Assembly: GCF_009363095.1 (NCBI RefSeq)
Contig: NZ_CP045295.1
Coordinates: forward strand, 1,426,001 to 1,490,000
DNA from: Paenibacillus cellulositrophicus
GTDB lineage: Bacteria > Bacillota > Bacilli > Paenibacillales > Paenibacillaceae
DNA: 64,000 nucleotides
Direction of reading: 5' to 3'
A program made the translations under genes and the position numbers. The notes under the pieces were generated by a model, which saw nothing but the letters and a program-made list of their open reading frames with translations, was not told the origin of the DNA and ran no database searches. Shown in pieces: positions 9,686-19,944 of the stretch; positions within the stretch are counted from its first letter, which is position 1, and each line of letters starts with the position of its first letter.

Positions 9686-10651
9686 CTACAACCCCTTGTT
9701 CAAGTAAAGTCCAAGTCCCGCGAGCACGATGCCTACCGCCCAGAAGGTCATGACGACCCGCCATTCGGACCATCCGGTCAGCTCGAAATGATGGTGAATC
9801 GGACTCATTTTAAAGATGCGTTTACCCCGGGTCTTGAATGATGCGACCTGAAGAACGACGGACAGCATTTCGATGACGAACACGCCGCCGATCACGATAA
9901 ACAGCAGCTCGGTTTTGGTGACGATGGCGATGCCGCCGATGGCTCCGCCAATGCCGAGCGAACCTGTATCCCCCATGAATACTTTGGCCGGGTGGGCGTT
10001 AAATACAAGAAACCCGAGTACCGCCCCGATCATGGCAGCGGCACAAACAGCGGCCGACAGCGAGGTCGCCTGCATGGCGACGATGGCGAATGCGGCAAAA
10101 GCGATGGCGCTCACACCGGACAGCAGTCCGTCGACCCCGTCCGTGAAATTGACCGCGTTGGTCACGGCCATCATCATAATGACGATGAACGGATAATAGA
10201 ACCATCCGCTCCAGTCAAACGACCACGACGTTCCCGGCACGCTGATCGCCGTGCTGTGGCCGTTCTTGATGAGCAGGTAACACATGATCGCCGCGAAGAA
10301 CAGCTGCAGGATAAGCTTCTGTTTCGCCGTCAGTCCGAGCGAACGCTTGAACACGATTTTAATATAATCATCAAGAAATCCGATCAGGCCGAAGCCAAGC
10401 GTTGCTACGAGCAGCACGTAAAAATCCGTGTTAATGACGGAAAATTTCAGAAAAGCAAGCGTAAAAGCCAAAATAATGACGATTCCGCCCATTGTCGGCG
10501 TTCCCGCCTTTTTCAAATGGGTCTGCGGCCCGTCGTCACGGACCTGCTGGCCGAACTTCATACGCCTGAGCAGCGGAATAAGCAGCGGAGCGGCAATCAC
10601 CGCGAGAATAAAAGATACACCGATCGTTAACAGCAATAGTTGATAGTCCAT
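9686..10651 (-). CDS. mraY: Phospho-N-acetylmuramoyl-pentapeptide transferase MraY
   Basis: Integral membrane enzyme that transfers phospho-MurNAc-pentapeptide to undecaprenyl phosphate, giving lipid I. The 321-residue product has about ten membrane spans and the expected polar signatures: TPTMGG near residue 53, FLDDYIK with the metal-binding aspartates, NAVNFTDGVDGL, and the C-terminal MSPIHHHFE histidine motif. GGGGGTG lies 6 nt before the ATG. It sits between murF (20 bp) and murD (3 bp). Confidence 0.96.
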   Translation of the reverse strand: MDYQLLLLTIGVSFILAVIAAPLLIPLLRRMKFGQQVRDDGPQTHLKKAGTPTMGGIVIILAFTLAFLKFSVINTDFYVLLVATLGFGLIGFLDDYIKIVFKRSLGLTAKQKLILQLFFAAIMCYLLIKNGHSTAISVPGTSWSFDWSGWFYYPFIVIMMMAVTNAVNFTDGVDGLLSGVSAIAFAAFAIVAMQATSLSAAVCAAAMIGAVLGFLVFNAHPAKVFMGDTGSLGIGGAIGGIAIVTKTELLFIVIGGVFVIEMLSVVLQVASFKTRGKRIFKMSPIHHHFELTGWSEWRVVMTFWAVGIVLAGLGLYLNKGL

Positions 10652-10671
10652 GGATTCACCCCCTCTGTGCG

Positions 10672-12075
10672 CTATTTCTGCAAGTTTTCCTTAACTAGAG
10701 CATCCACAATTTCTTCGAGCTTCATACCCCGCGACGCCTTGACGAGCACCACATCTTTGGCATGAACGCGCTTGATGAGATGAGGAATCAGCTCAGCTTT
10801 ATCCGTAAAAGAAAATACGCTCAGGTCCGGACGAATCTTCCGGGCCGCTTCAGCGGTCTCCTCCGACAACAGTCCGTACGTGTACAGCACATCTACCCGG
10901 TCCGCCGCGGCGTACTGCCCGATCTCGGCATGGAACTCCTTCTCCTGCGGCCCAAGCTCCAGCATGTCCCCCAGCACGGCCACTTTGTGATGATAACCTT
11001 TGAGACTATGAAGCGCGTCGATCGCGGCCTTCATGGAGGTCGGGCTGGCGTTGTAGGCGTCGTTCAGAATGGTCAGCCCGCTCGGCGCCACGATTTGCTC
11101 GATCCGCATCCCGGTCAGATGCAGTCCGGTCAGCCCCGTGCGGATGTTCTCCCCAGTAATGCCGAAATGGCGGGCCACCGCGAGAGCTGCAAGGCAGTTA
11201 ATGACGTTATGCTGGCCAAGCAGCGGCAGATCCAGCCCCTCCTCCGGATGCAGCAGTGACGTAAAAATAATCCCCTTGCTGTGGAACATCATCCCTGTGG
11301 GGTAATCGTCGTTGCTCTGATCCAACCCGAACGTAAAGGTCCGGAGTCCTTCGGGTTTCACCGTTTCAGCTTCGCCGAGCACCGTAGGAATCAGCGGCTC
11401 GTCGCCATGGTAAATCAGCAGGCCGCCGGGCTTCATGCCGCTAATAATTTCCACCTTGGCCCGGGCGATTTCATGTCTTGAACCGAGCTGAAGCAGATGC
11501 GCTTCCCCGATATTTGTAATGACCGCCACATCAGGACGGGCGATTTGGGAGAGACGCTCGATCTCATGCCGGCCGCTCATTCCCATCTCCAATACGGCGA
11601 TTTCCGTATCCGCTGGCATCTCTAAAATGGTTAAGGGCAGTCCAATATGATTATTGAAATTGCCCCCGGTTTTATGAACTTTATAGGTCGTAGACAGAAG
11701 GGTATACACCATATCCTTCGTCGTCGTTTTGCCGTTGCTGCCCGTAATGCCGACTACCCGGCAGCCTACTTCCGCCAAATAGGCCTCAGCCAGGGTCTGC
11801 AGCGCCGCAAGCGTGTCATCGACAAGAATGACAGCTCCCGCCGGCGCCTCGCCCCGGTCGCGCTGCCACAGCGTCGCGCCCGCTCCGTCCTTCAGTACGG
11901 ATTCGGCATAAGCGTGTCCGTCAAAACGTTCCCCGACGAGTGGGACGAACAGGCTTCCTTGCTTTATTTGTCGGGAGTCCGTAAACACGCCTTGAATCGG
12001 CAGCTCCCGGTGTTGTTCCTGCGAGAGTGTTCCTCCGCACATGGCGGCCATTTGGCCTAAAGTCGTCGTAATCAC
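10672..12075 (-). CDS. murF: UDP-N-acetylmuramoyl-tripeptide--D-alanyl-D-alanine ligase MurF
   Basis: Adds D-Ala-D-Ala to the UDP-MurNAc tripeptide, finishing the cytoplasmic precursor. The 467-residue product has P-loop GITGSNGKTTTK at about 109-120, the loop EMGMSGRHEIERL, and ITNIGEAHL. It starts at a GTG whose first bases overlap the murE stop as GTGA (4 nt), with AAGGGGA upstream, so translational coupling with murE is likely. Confidence 0.95.
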   Translation of the reverse strand: MITTTLGQMAAMCGGTLSQEQHRELPIQGVFTDSRQIKQGSLFVPLVGERFDGHAYAESVLKDGAGATLWQRDRGEAPAGAVILVDDTLAALQTLAEAYLAEVGCRVVGITGSNGKTTTKDMVYTLLSTTYKVHKTGGNFNNHIGLPLTILEMPADTEIAVLEMGMSGRHEIERLSQIARPDVAVITNIGEAHLLQLGSRHEIARAKVEIISGMKPGGLLIYHGDEPLIPTVLGEAETVKPEGLRTFTFGLDQSNDDYPTGMMFHSKGIIFTSLLHPEEGLDLPLLGQHNVINCLAALAVARHFGITGENIRTGLTGLHLTGMRIEQIVAPSGLTILNDAYNASPTSMKAAIDALHSLKGYHHKVAVLGDMLELGPQEKEFHAEIGQYAAADRVDVLYTYGLLSEETAEAARKIRPDLSVFSFTDKAELIPHLIKRVHAKDVVLVKASRGMKLEEIVDALVKENLQK

Positions 12076-13559
12076 TTATCCAATCCCCTTATCGCTTCCT
12101 TGGCAACTTCACGGTCGTCGAAGTCATAATTCGTCGTACCAATGGTTTGATAGGTCTCATGACCTTTCCCCGCAATCAATACTACATCCTGAGGGCTTGC
12201 CATTTCAATAGCCTTTTGTATAGCCGTCCGCCGGTCCACGATCATCTCGTAGCGCTCCTGCGGAACGCTGTCATCCTTCAGACCCTGCTCGATGTCCTTC
12301 AGAATCAGCTCCGGATCTTCCGTTCTCGGGTTGTCGGATGTGACAAAAATGAAGTCGCTGTACTTGGCCGCGATTTTGCCCATGATCGGACGTTTGGTCC
12401 GGTCCCGGTCTCCGCCGCAGCCAAACACGGTGATGACCCGGCCTTCGGCGAATTCGTTAACCGTCTTCAGCACGTTCTCCAGACCGTCAGGCGTGTGCGC
12501 GTAGTCGACGATAACGGCAAAAGGCTGTCCGGCATCCACCGACTCGACCCGTCCGTCCACGCCCGGTACCGATTCCAGGCTGCGCTTGATATTTTCCAGT
12601 TCAATGCCTTCCAGCAAGCCGGCGGTAATGGCGGCCAGCGCATTGTAGACGTTGAACTTACCGACCATTCTCAGCTGGATATCGGCGCTGCCCCGGAAGG
12701 TGTCCACATGGAAGGAAGTTCCCTGCGCCGTCACCTTGACGCCGGTTGCCCGGACGTCCGCGCTGTTCTCAACACCGTATGTAATGACTTCGGCTGCCGT
12801 AATTTTGGCGAAGTAGGAGGATGCTTCATCATCCGCATTCAGCACGGCAAACTTGCGCTGCTCCGGCTGATGGGCGAATTTGTTGCCCAGGCGGGCGAAA
12901 AACAAGCCTTTGGCCGCGCGGTATTCCTCCATCGTTTTATGATAATCGAGGTGATCCTGCGTCAGGTTGGTGAAAATGGCGGTGCGGAAGTCGGTGCCCT
13001 TCACCCGTCCCTGCTCAAGCGCATGGGAGGATACTTCCATCACGCAGCACTCTACGCCGTTCGCCGTCATGTCATCCAGGGAACGCTGAAGCTCCAGCGC
13101 TTCCGGCGTCGTGCCCGACATCGGGAAGGTCCGTCCGCCATAGCGCATCTGAATCGTGCCGATCAGGCCAGTGTTGACCCCTTGGTCGCTCATCATTTTT
13201 TCGATGAGGTAGGTTGTGGTCGTTTTGCCGTTGGTTCCCGTCACGCCAATCATCTTCATGTGGGAGCTCGGCGACCCGAAAAACGCATCGGCCAGAACGG
13301 CCATGGCAAACCGGCAGTCCTTGACCACGATCTGCGGGAGGTCGATGTCAAGCTTCCGCTCGACAACGAGCGCCACCGCCCCTTGTTCCGCAGCCTGGCC
13401 GGCATAGTCATGACCGTCGACCGTGTGGCCCGGGAGGCAGATAAACAGGTCTCCCGGCGCCACTTTACGCGAATCCACCTGGATGTTCGTAATCGTAATG
13501 TCGCCGTCTCCGATTATTTGTGCCGTCGTTAATGCTGATGCCAGTTCATTTAGTTTCAT
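12072..13559 (-). CDS. murE: UDP-N-acetylmuramoyl-L-alanyl-D-glutamate--2,6-diaminopimelate ligase MurE
   Basis: Adds the third stem-peptide residue. The 495-residue product has P-loop GVTGTNGKTTTT, the carbamylated-lysine region and, around residue 408, the substrate signature DNPR (TSDNPRTEDP), which in MurE marks specificity for meso-diaminopimelate instead of lysine. The wall is therefore probably A1-gamma m-DAP type. Start at 13559 chosen because MKLNELAS fits the family and GAGGGA lies 8 nt upstream; the open frame has 17 further upstream codons. Confidence 0.96.
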   Translation of the reverse strand: MKLNELASALTTAQIIGDGDITITNIQVDSRKVAPGDLFICLPGHTVDGHDYAGQAAEQGAVALVVERKLDIDLPQIVVKDCRFAMAVLADAFFGSPSSHMKMIGVTGTNGKTTTTYLIEKMMSDQGVNTGLIGTIQMRYGGRTFPMSGTTPEALELQRSLDDMTANGVECCVMEVSSHALEQGRVKGTDFRTAIFTNLTQDHLDYHKTMEEYRAAKGLFFARLGNKFAHQPEQRKFAVLNADDEASSYFAKITAAEVITYGVENSADVRATGVKVTAQGTSFHVDTFRGSADIQLRMVGKFNVYNALAAITAGLLEGIELENIKRSLESVPGVDGRVESVDAGQPFAVIVDYAHTPDGLENVLKTVNEFAEGRVITVFGCGGDRDRTKRPIMGKIAAKYSDFIFVTSDNPRTEDPELILKDIEQGLKDDSVPQERYEMIVDRRTAIQKAIEMASPQDVVLIAGKGHETYQTIGTTNYDFDDREVAKEAIRGLDK

Positions 13560-13606
13560 CTCTTGATCCCTCGCTCTAGTTCTATTAGTCTCGAATATCG
13601 CCGCAA

Positions 13607-15628
13607 TCAATTATGGGTTGAGGCATCATTCTGCTGTGTGCCGGTACCATCCTGAGGAGCTTCCGGATCATCCTCCGCTTCGTCCGCATCGCTCTGATCC
13701 TTCACGTCCGCGTCCGTTCCCATATAAATCCGGATCGTCGAGCCCCGCTCCACTCGGCTGCCCGGTTTGGGCGCCTGGCTGATGACTGTGTTCCCGGTAC
13801 CGGACTTAGCCAGCGTAAAATTCATGTTCAGATCCTCATATAAATCTTCAACCGTCGCCCCCACCAGGTCAGGAACGGTGTCGATCGGCGTATCTCCGTA
13901 TTTATAAGTTTTCGGCAGCTGATCCTTGCGCTCCGGCACCTTCAGCACATGCAGCGAATCCTCGAGAATGTGCTGGACGATCGGCGCCGCCACGACGCCG
14001 CCGAATTGAATGCCGGCCGGATTATCCACCGCGGTGTAAACAACGATTTGCGGGTCGTCCGCCGGTGCAAAGCCGATGAATGAAACGATATGCTCCGTAG
14101 AGGAGTAGCGGCCGTTGACGACGATCTGGGCGGTACCCGTCTTGCCGCCGACACGGTATCCGTCGATGAAAGCGGGTCTGCCCGTCCCTTTGGCTACTAC
14201 GCTCTCCAGCGCTTCGCGCACCTGCTTGGACGTATCCTCCGATATAACTTGTCTGACCAGCGTCGGCTTCGTTTCGCTCACCGTTTCGCCGGTCTCCGGA
14301 TTAATCCAGGCTTTGGCAACGTAAGGCTTAAACAGCTTGCCCCCGTTGACGGCGGCCGACACGGCGGCCACCTGCTGGATCGGCGTCACGGACACCCCTT
14401 GTCCGAAAGCCGTCGTGGCCAGTTCGACCGGGCCCACCTGAGACGGCTTGAACAGGATGCCGTTCTCTTCTCCATTCAGATCGATGCCCGTTTTGGAGCC
14501 GAATCCGAAATTGCGGATATAGTTAAACAGCGAATCTTTGCCCAACCGCTGGCCCAGAACGACAAAACCCGGGTTACAGGAGTTTTCCACGACCTGCAGG
14601 AACGTTTCGCTGCCGTGGCCGCCCCGCTTCCAGCATCTCAAGGTAGCTCCTCCGACCTTGATATATCCCGGATCGAAAAACTGCTCATTCTTGAGGTCCA
14701 CCTTCTTCTCCTGAAGGGCGGCCGCCAGCGTAATGATCTTGAAGGTCGAACCAGGCTCGTACGTCATCCAGATCGGCAGGTTCCGGTTATACACTTCGGA
14801 TGGATATTCCTGATAATTCGCCGGCTCAAATCCCGGACGGCTGGCCATTCCCAGAATCTCTCCGGTTTTCGGGTTCATGGCGATCGACCAGGCTCCGCGG
14901 GCCTGGTACTGAACCATCGCCTGGTCCAGCTCCCTCTCCATAATCGACTGAATCGATTTGTCGATCGTCAGCTGGAGGTTAAGGCCGTCTCTGGGCTCCT
15001 CGTATTTCTCGGAAGATCCCGGCATGAGCCTGCCCCCCGCATCGGACAAATAGGAGACGCTGCCGTTAATCCCCTGCAGCTTGGTGTCATATCTCTGCTC
15101 GATCCCGGTCAAGCCCTGGTTGTCGATGCCCGTAAAGCCCAGAATGTGCCCGGCAAGGTCGCCGTAGGGGTAAAACCGCTTATTGTCCTCAGCAACGACG
15201 ATACCCGGCAGCTCTAAATCACGAATTTTCTGAGCAAGCTCCATCGTAATTTTGCGTCCACCGGGTTGCAGTCGTTCAATCCTTGATTTCTTCGTAATAG
15301 ACTTCATAATCTTGTCTTCGCTCATACCCAGCAGAGGAGCCAGCGTCTTCGCCGTCTTCTCGGGCTCCTTGATCTGAACAGGGATCGCCATGATCGTCGG
15401 CGTGCTTATATTATAAGCCAAGGGCGTCCCATTGCGGTCCTGAATCTCGCCCCGCTTGGCCGTTGACGGAATTTCCCGGCGCCAGTTCTCCTCGGCCTTG
15501 GCGGATAATTCGCTGCTCTTTCCAAGCTGCACATAGGCTAGCCTCACGATCAGAGCGGCGAACAACAGGCAGAGGATCAGCAAGCTCCACAGCAGCCTCC
15601 GCCTCATGGTGACGTTTGAAACCTTCAT
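13607..15628 (-). CDS. spoVD: Stage V sporulation protein D (class B penicillin-binding protein, one PASTA domain)
   Basis: Membrane-anchored transpeptidase, by family knowledge needed for spore cortex synthesis with a SEDS partner. The 673-residue product has an N-terminal span (about 11-33), a PBP dimerisation domain, and transpeptidase motifs S294-T-F-K297 in YEPGSTFK, S350-C-N352 and K496-T-G. One PASTA domain (about 590-645, starting VPDLVGATVEDL) is followed by an acidic, disordered tail. The single PASTA domain and the place just before murE point to SpoVD and not PBP2B. Start ATG has GGGGAGGG 7 nt upstream. Confidence 0.93.
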   Translation of the reverse strand: MKVSNVTMRRRLLWSLLILCLLFAALIVRLAYVQLGKSSELSAKAEENWRREIPSTAKRGEIQDRNGTPLAYNISTPTIMAIPVQIKEPEKTAKTLAPLLGMSEDKIMKSITKKSRIERLQPGGRKITMELAQKIRDLELPGIVVAEDNKRFYPYGDLAGHILGFTGIDNQGLTGIEQRYDTKLQGINGSVSYLSDAGGRLMPGSSEKYEEPRDGLNLQLTIDKSIQSIMERELDQAMVQYQARGAWSIAMNPKTGEILGMASRPGFEPANYQEYPSEVYNRNLPIWMTYEPGSTFKIITLAAALQEKKVDLKNEQFFDPGYIKVGGATLRCWKRGGHGSETFLQVVENSCNPGFVVLGQRLGKDSLFNYIRNFGFGSKTGIDLNGEENGILFKPSQVGPVELATTAFGQGVSVTPIQQVAAVSAAVNGGKLFKPYVAKAWINPETGETVSETKPTLVRQVISEDTSKQVREALESVVAKGTGRPAFIDGYRVGGKTGTAQIVVNGRYSSTEHIVSFIGFAPADDPQIVVYTAVDNPAGIQFGGVVAAPIVQHILEDSLHVLKVPERKDQLPKTYKYGDTPIDTVPDLVGATVEDLYEDLNMNFTLAKSGTGNTVISQAPKPGSRVERGSTIRIYMGTDADVKDQSDADEAEDDPEAPQDGTGTQQNDASTHN

Positions 15629-15721
15629 TTGTTATCCCTCCCCGCTTCCCTACAGCTTCATGACTGTTCATATCATGAATATTCGGGACAACCAGGGGAT
15701 AGAACAAGCTGTTGCCGCTTA

Positions 15722-17998
15722 TCAGTTATCGCTGGCTTCTTCGCCGGACTTACCGTCGGCCGAATCGCCGGTCGACGTATCCTTCGAACCGGAATCGTCC
15801 TTCGTGGAGGATGATGAAGTATCCTGCGATGTCTCTTCATCCTTGACCGGCTTCAGCGTCAGCTGGACGGAACGCTTGCCGTTCTTGTCCGTGACCAGCT
15901 GCTCGCTGACGTATCCTTGGCCTTCGACGGTAACCGAGCATTTCAGCAAGGTCAAAATATCCAGCGCATCACGCAGCGATTCGCCTTTTAGATCCGGAAC
16001 GGTCATCTTGTCGGTCTCCTCCGTGAGCAGATAGATGCGCTGCCCCGGGCTCATCGGCGTTCCCGCTGCCGGGAACTGCCGGATGACCGAGGTGCCTTTG
16101 CCGATCGTTTCGAAGTCGATGCCTGCGTTCAGCAGCTTCTGCTTCGCGTCCTTCACGGCCAGCTTCGTGAGCGTCGGAGCCGGTGAGCGTTCTGCCGTCG
16201 TTTTGCCGTCGGACGTTTTTTTGGTGTTCGCCTTCGGCACGCCCATATACGGCAGGGCCTGGGACACGATTTTCTTAAAGATCGGCGCCGCCACCGTGCC
16301 CCCGCCGACATCAGGGTCATTCGGCTGGTCCACTATGACAATAAGGGCGATCTTCGGATCGTTCACCGGCGCAAAACCGACAAAGGAGACGACGGACTTT
16401 GAGTAATCCGGTTTGCCGTCGGAGCCGTATTTGACCGCGGTTCCGGTTTTACCGGCCACCCGGTATCCGTCGATGTAGGCGTTGCGCCCGGTACCTTTTA
16501 CCTGGTCCGCGACGACCTGTTCCAGGTAGCTGCTCGTTTCTTTAGCGGCTTCCGGGGAAATGACCTGCCGTACGACGTCGGTCTTGGTGGATTTGATAAC
16601 CTTACCGGTATCCGGATCCGTGATTTCTTTAATGATATGAGGTGTTAGCAGCTTTCCGCTGTTCGCCACCGCGCTGATCGCCGCCAGCTGCTGGATCGGC
16701 GTCACGGATACGCCGTGTCCGTAGGACGCGGTCGCCACCTCGACCGGACCCGGAAGATTGATCGTGGTGGAGACTTCGCCTGGCAGTTCAATGCCCGTCT
16801 TCTGACCGAAGCCAAAATCCTTGATATATTTCAGCAGGCGGTCTTTCCCGAGCATTTCCGATCCCAGCTTAACGAAAGCGACGTTACTGGAGCGCTTCAC
16901 GCCCTCAAGGAACGTGATTGGTCCCCAACCATAACGATTGATATCATGAAGGTACGTATGAGTCCCTTTGACCTGGATTTGTCCGGACTGGTAGATCGCA
17001 TTTGGATTAAAAAGCTTTTCCTGCACCGCACCTGCCAGCGTTACGATTTTGAACGTGGAACCCGGCTCGTACGTAGCTTTGACGGCATAGTTGAAAAAGT
17101 CTTTCTGGTCCTTCGTGTTCCAGTACGTATTCGGGTTGAATGTCGGCAGGTTGGCCATCCCGAGTATATCCATCGTCTTCGGATCGGCAGCAATGACCGT
17201 CATGCTGATCGGTTGGTACTTTTCGTACGTCTCTTTCATCGCGTCTTCGATATAATACTGGATCGTGTCGTCGATCGTCAGCTTTAAATTTTTACCATTG
17301 ACAGCCGGCTTGTACACCATATTCGCTTCGGGAAGCTGGTCTCCTTGCCGGTCGCTTTCGTATTTCATGAGTCCTGAGGTGCCTTTGAGGTAATCATCTA
17401 GACTTGCCTCAAGTCCGGCGACAGCCTCACCATCCCGGTTCGTGTAACCCAAAATATGAGCCGCAAGGGTCCCCTTCGGATAATAGCGTTTCTGCTCCTT
17501 GATCATATCCAGCCCGGTTTCAAGCACCTTTTTTTCTTTTTTAAGCTGTGCCTTCAACTCTTTGTTGAGATCTACGATCTGGGCCTTCTTCGTTTCGTCA
17601 ATTTTCCACCCTTCGTTCCGGACCTCCCGGTTGGTAAGGTATTCCCCGTCCTTGTCTTTGGCATTTACAAGTTCTTTAAGCTCGCTTTCATCCTTGCCCA
17701 AAATATTGTGCAGCCCTTCGATGATTTCGTTCTCCAGCCCGTTCTCGTGGATAACGGCCGGATTGACGATAACGGTATAGGCCGGGACGTCGGATGCCAG
17801 AATATCGCCGTTGCGGTCCGTAATCGTGCCGCGGGATGCCGGAATCGGTACCTTCTTCGTCCACTGGGCTACGGCACGGTCGTGCCAATCATCCCCATTG
17901 ACCACCTGTAGTGCAAATACCCGAATCAACAGAACAACAAAAAGGAGGGTGATGAATCCTCCTAGGAGCAGTGTGCGAAGTTTTATTCTTTTTACCAT
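15722..17998 (-). CDS. pbpB: Penicillin-binding protein 2B (septal class B PBP, two PASTA domains)
   Basis: Septal transpeptidase of the divisome. The 758-residue product has an N-terminal membrane span (about 10-33), a dimerisation domain, catalytic motifs S314-T-F-K317 in YEPGSTFK, SSN in KRSSNVAF, and KTGTA. Two PASTA domains follow (about 600-655 and 660-715), then a long Ser/Asp/Thr-rich tail. Two PASTA repeats and the location next to ftsL match PBP2B. ATG at 17998 is preferred: GAGGG lies 6 nt upstream, while the TTG two codons earlier would overlap that site. Confidence 0.93.
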   Translation of the reverse strand: MVKRIKLRTLLLGGFITLLFVVLLIRVFALQVVNGDDWHDRAVAQWTKKVPIPASRGTITDRNGDILASDVPAYTVIVNPAVIHENGLENEIIEGLHNILGKDESELKELVNAKDKDGEYLTNREVRNEGWKIDETKKAQIVDLNKELKAQLKKEKKVLETGLDMIKEQKRYYPKGTLAAHILGYTNRDGEAVAGLEASLDDYLKGTSGLMKYESDRQGDQLPEANMVYKPAVNGKNLKLTIDDTIQYYIEDAMKETYEKYQPISMTVIAADPKTMDILGMANLPTFNPNTYWNTKDQKDFFNYAVKATYEPGSTFKIVTLAGAVQEKLFNPNAIYQSGQIQVKGTHTYLHDINRYGWGPITFLEGVKRSSNVAFVKLGSEMLGKDRLLKYIKDFGFGQKTGIELPGEVSTTINLPGPVEVATASYGHGVSVTPIQQLAAISAVANSGKLLTPHIIKEITDPDTGKVIKSTKTDVVRQVISPEAAKETSSYLEQVVADQVKGTGRNAYIDGYRVAGKTGTAVKYGSDGKPDYSKSVVSFVGFAPVNDPKIALIVIVDQPNDPDVGGGTVAAPIFKKIVSQALPYMGVPKANTKKTSDGKTTAERSPAPTLTKLAVKDAKQKLLNAGIDFETIGKGTSVIRQFPAAGTPMSPGQRIYLLTEETDKMTVPDLKGESLRDALDILTLLKCSVTVEGQGYVSEQLVTDKNGKRSVQLTLKPVKDEETSQDTSSSSTKDDSGSKDTSTGDSADGKSGEEASDN

Positions 17999-18016
17999 GC
18001 TCAACCCTCACAAGCT

Positions 18017-18433
18017 CTATTTTTTTGCCGTTTCCGACCCTGTTCCGGCGTTATCCGTACTTGTCGTATTGGAACGCGGAACGGTAAGCGCCTCCTTGCC
18101 CGGTTCTTGGTAACCAAGCTGGATCGCCTTCTCACGGATTCCGACCTCAAGGCGCTGCTTCTCCGCCTTAAGCTCTTTAATGGTCACGTTCATGTTCTTA
18201 ATGTTCTTGTCGACCTTCTGCCCCTGCTTGTTCAGGTCGTAAATGTTGGCGTTCTGCCAGATGATCAGGCTCGCCACCATGACGCATATTCCAACCGTCA
18301 GCAAATAGAGCAGCTTTTCCTTGATCGGCAGATATGTACGGTGAGTAACGACTTTCGTCTTCTCCCGGTACCCGGGAGACGTTCGTTCAGCGACCTTCTC
18401 CTTAACTGCCAGGTTACCACGCGTATAGGCCAT
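18017..18433 (-). CDS. ftsL: Cell division protein FtsL
   Basis: Small bitopic divisome protein that forms a complex with DivIB and DivIC and activates the septal synthase. The 138-residue product has a basic cytoplasmic region (residues 1-44), one membrane span at about 45-65 (LLYLLTVGICVMVASLII), and an extracellular coiled coil (about 70-110, rich in K, E, L). FtsL sequences diverge strongly, so the call relies on topology and position between rsmH and pbpB. AAAGGGG lies 8 nt before the ATG. Confidence 0.9.
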   Translation of the reverse strand: MAYTRGNLAVKEKVAERTSPGYREKTKVVTHRTYLPIKEKLLYLLTVGICVMVASLIIWQNANIYDLNKQGQKVDKNIKNMNVTIKELKAEKQRLEVGIREKAIQLGYQEPGKEALTVPRSNTTSTDNAGTGSETAKK

Positions 18434-18519
18434 GTCTGATTCCCCTTTGTCTTAGTCTCTACGCCCTGAACATGAGTCCTTGCCTTCAAAAATATGAATC
18501 GTGTGTCAGATGCGTTAGG

Positions 18520-19470
18520 TTATATTTTCTCAGCAACTCTCAGCTTGGCTGAACGCGCTCGCGGGTTCTGTGCAAGTTCTTCTTCACCCGGCACGATCGG
18601 CTTGCGGTTGACCAGTTTCATTTCACCCTTCCCGCCGCACACGCACATCGGAAAGTCCGGCGGGCAGGTGCATTTGCCTACGTAGCTGTTCAAAATTTGC
18701 TTGCATATCCGGTCCTCCAGCGAATGGAACGTAATCACCGATACCCTTCCGCCGGGAGCAAGACAGCGCACTGCTTGATGCAGCGCTTCTTCAAAAGCGC
18801 CAAGCTCGTCGTTCACCGCGATCCGAAGGGCCTGGAAGCTTCGTTTGGCCGGATGGCCGCCTGTTCTCCGCGCTGCCGCCGGAATGCCTTCTTTAATAAT
18901 ATCGACCAACTCGCCCGTTGTTTGAATGGCTTTCTGCGCTCTGCGCTCGCTGATCACTCTGGCAATCCGTCTTGAGAACTTTTCTTCCCCGTATTGGAAC
19001 AAAATCCGGGCAATTTCCTGCTCAGGCCATTCGTTTACAATTTCGGCGGCCGTCAAGGACGCCGACTGATCCATCCGCATATCAAGCGGCGCATCGTAAT
19101 TGTAGCTGAATCCGCGGTCCCCTTCGTCAAACTGGGGAGATGACACGCCCAGATCGAACAAAATGCCGTCCACCTGCGGGATGCCGTCCTTGCTCGGAAC
19201 AGCCAGCTCCCGGAGGGTTTCCTCCAGATGCCGGAAATTCGTCTTGACCAGGGATACGCGGTCTGCGTAAGGGGCCAGCCTTTTCTTTGCGTTATCGAGC
19301 GCCCAGTCATCCTGGTCCAACGCGATCAGCCTGCCGTATTCCCCCAGCTTGGACGCGATCAGGGAACTGTGCCCCGCACCACCAAGCGTGCAATCGACAT
19401 ATATGCCGTCTCTCTTCACGCGCAGCCCTTCTGTCGCTTCTTCTTTAAGCACCGTGATGTGATGAAACAA
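18520..19470 (-). CDS. rsmH: 16S rRNA (cytosine(1402)-N(4))-methyltransferase RsmH
   Basis: Methylates C1402 of 16S rRNA in the decoding centre using S-adenosylmethionine. The 316-residue product carries the SAM-binding motif [10 protein letters not shown] at about 25-34, [13 protein letters not shown], and the C-terminal [11 protein letters not shown]. The TTG at 19470 has GGAGG 8 nt upstream and gives [11 protein letters not shown], matching the Bacillus N-terminus; the longest frame adds five residues that overlap the ribosome site. It begins 20 nt after mraZ. Confidence 0.95.
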   Translation of the reverse strand: MFHHITVLKEEATEGLRVKRDGIYVDCTLGGAGHSSLIASKLGEYGRLIALDQDDWALDNAKKRLAPYADRVSLVKTNFRHLEETLRELAVPSKDGIPQVDGILFDLGVSSPQFDEGDRGFSYNYDAPLDMRMDQSASLTAAEIVNEWPEQEIARILFQYGEEKFSRRIARVISERRAQKAIQTTGELVDIIKEGIPAAARRTGGHPAKRSFQALRIAVNDELGAFEEALHQAVRCLAPGGRVSVITFHSLEDRICKQILNSYVGKCTCPPDFPMCVCGGKGEMKLVNRKPIVPGEEELAQNPRARSAKLRVAEKI

Positions 19471-19490
19471 GCTGCAGCCCTCCAAACTCT

Positions 19491-19928
19491 CTACAAATCA
19501 AAATTCAAATCAACCAGCTTCTCAGCAATATCGTTAAACGTCTCTTCGGATTGCTGGAAGTATTCCTCCCAAGTATCCTTGCTCCAAATCTCCACCCGGT
19601 TCGATACGCCGAGTACGACGCATTCTTTCTCCAGCTTTGCGTATTGGCGAAGATTCCCCGGTAAATTTACCCTTCCCTGTTTATCCCACTCGCATTCCGT
19701 TGCACCCGAGAAAAAAAACCGGGTAAACGCACGCGCGTCGGATTTCATCAGGGATAGTGACTTCAGCTTCTGTTCCAAAATTTGCCATTCATTCATAGGA
19801 TATACAAATAGGCATTGGTCCAAGCCCCGGGTGACCACAAAGGAGGAGCCAAGCAGCTCGCGGAATTTGGCAGGGATGGTGACGCGGCCTTTATCGTCTA
19901 AGCTGTGTTGATATTCCCCCATAAACAC
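19491..19928 (-). CDS. mraZ: Transcriptional regulator MraZ
   Basis: SpoVT/AbrB-fold protein that forms ring oligomers on DNA and controls the dcw promoter in several bacteria. The 145-residue product has the two repeated AbrB-like halves: [20 protein letters not shown] at the N-terminus and [16 protein letters not shown] near residue 82. The start is a GTG (MFMGEY) with AGGGGTGAG upstream. It is the first gene of the cluster, and four 10-bp direct repeats resembling MraZ boxes lie 17-56 bp upstream of its start, consistent with self-regulation. Confidence 0.95.
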   Translation of the reverse strand: MFMGEYQHSLDDKGRVTIPAKFRELLGSSFVVTRGLDQCLFVYPMNEWQILEQKLKSLSLMKSDARAFTRFFFSGATECEWDKQGRVNLPGNLRQYAKLEKECVVLGVSNRVEIWSKDTWEEYFQQSEETFNDIAEKLVDLNFDL

Positions 19929-19944
19929 CGTTCACTCACCCCTT

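Noticed and set aside
12147..13532. 461-codon open frame on the plus strand
   Set aside because: Antisense to murE, which has all family motifs. GC-rich codon use produces long antisense frames; no ribosome site and no protein family pattern.
10672..13559. MurE and MurF as one fused gene
   Set aside because: They are in different frames with a 4-nt GTGA overlap; each has its own P-loop and ribosome site.
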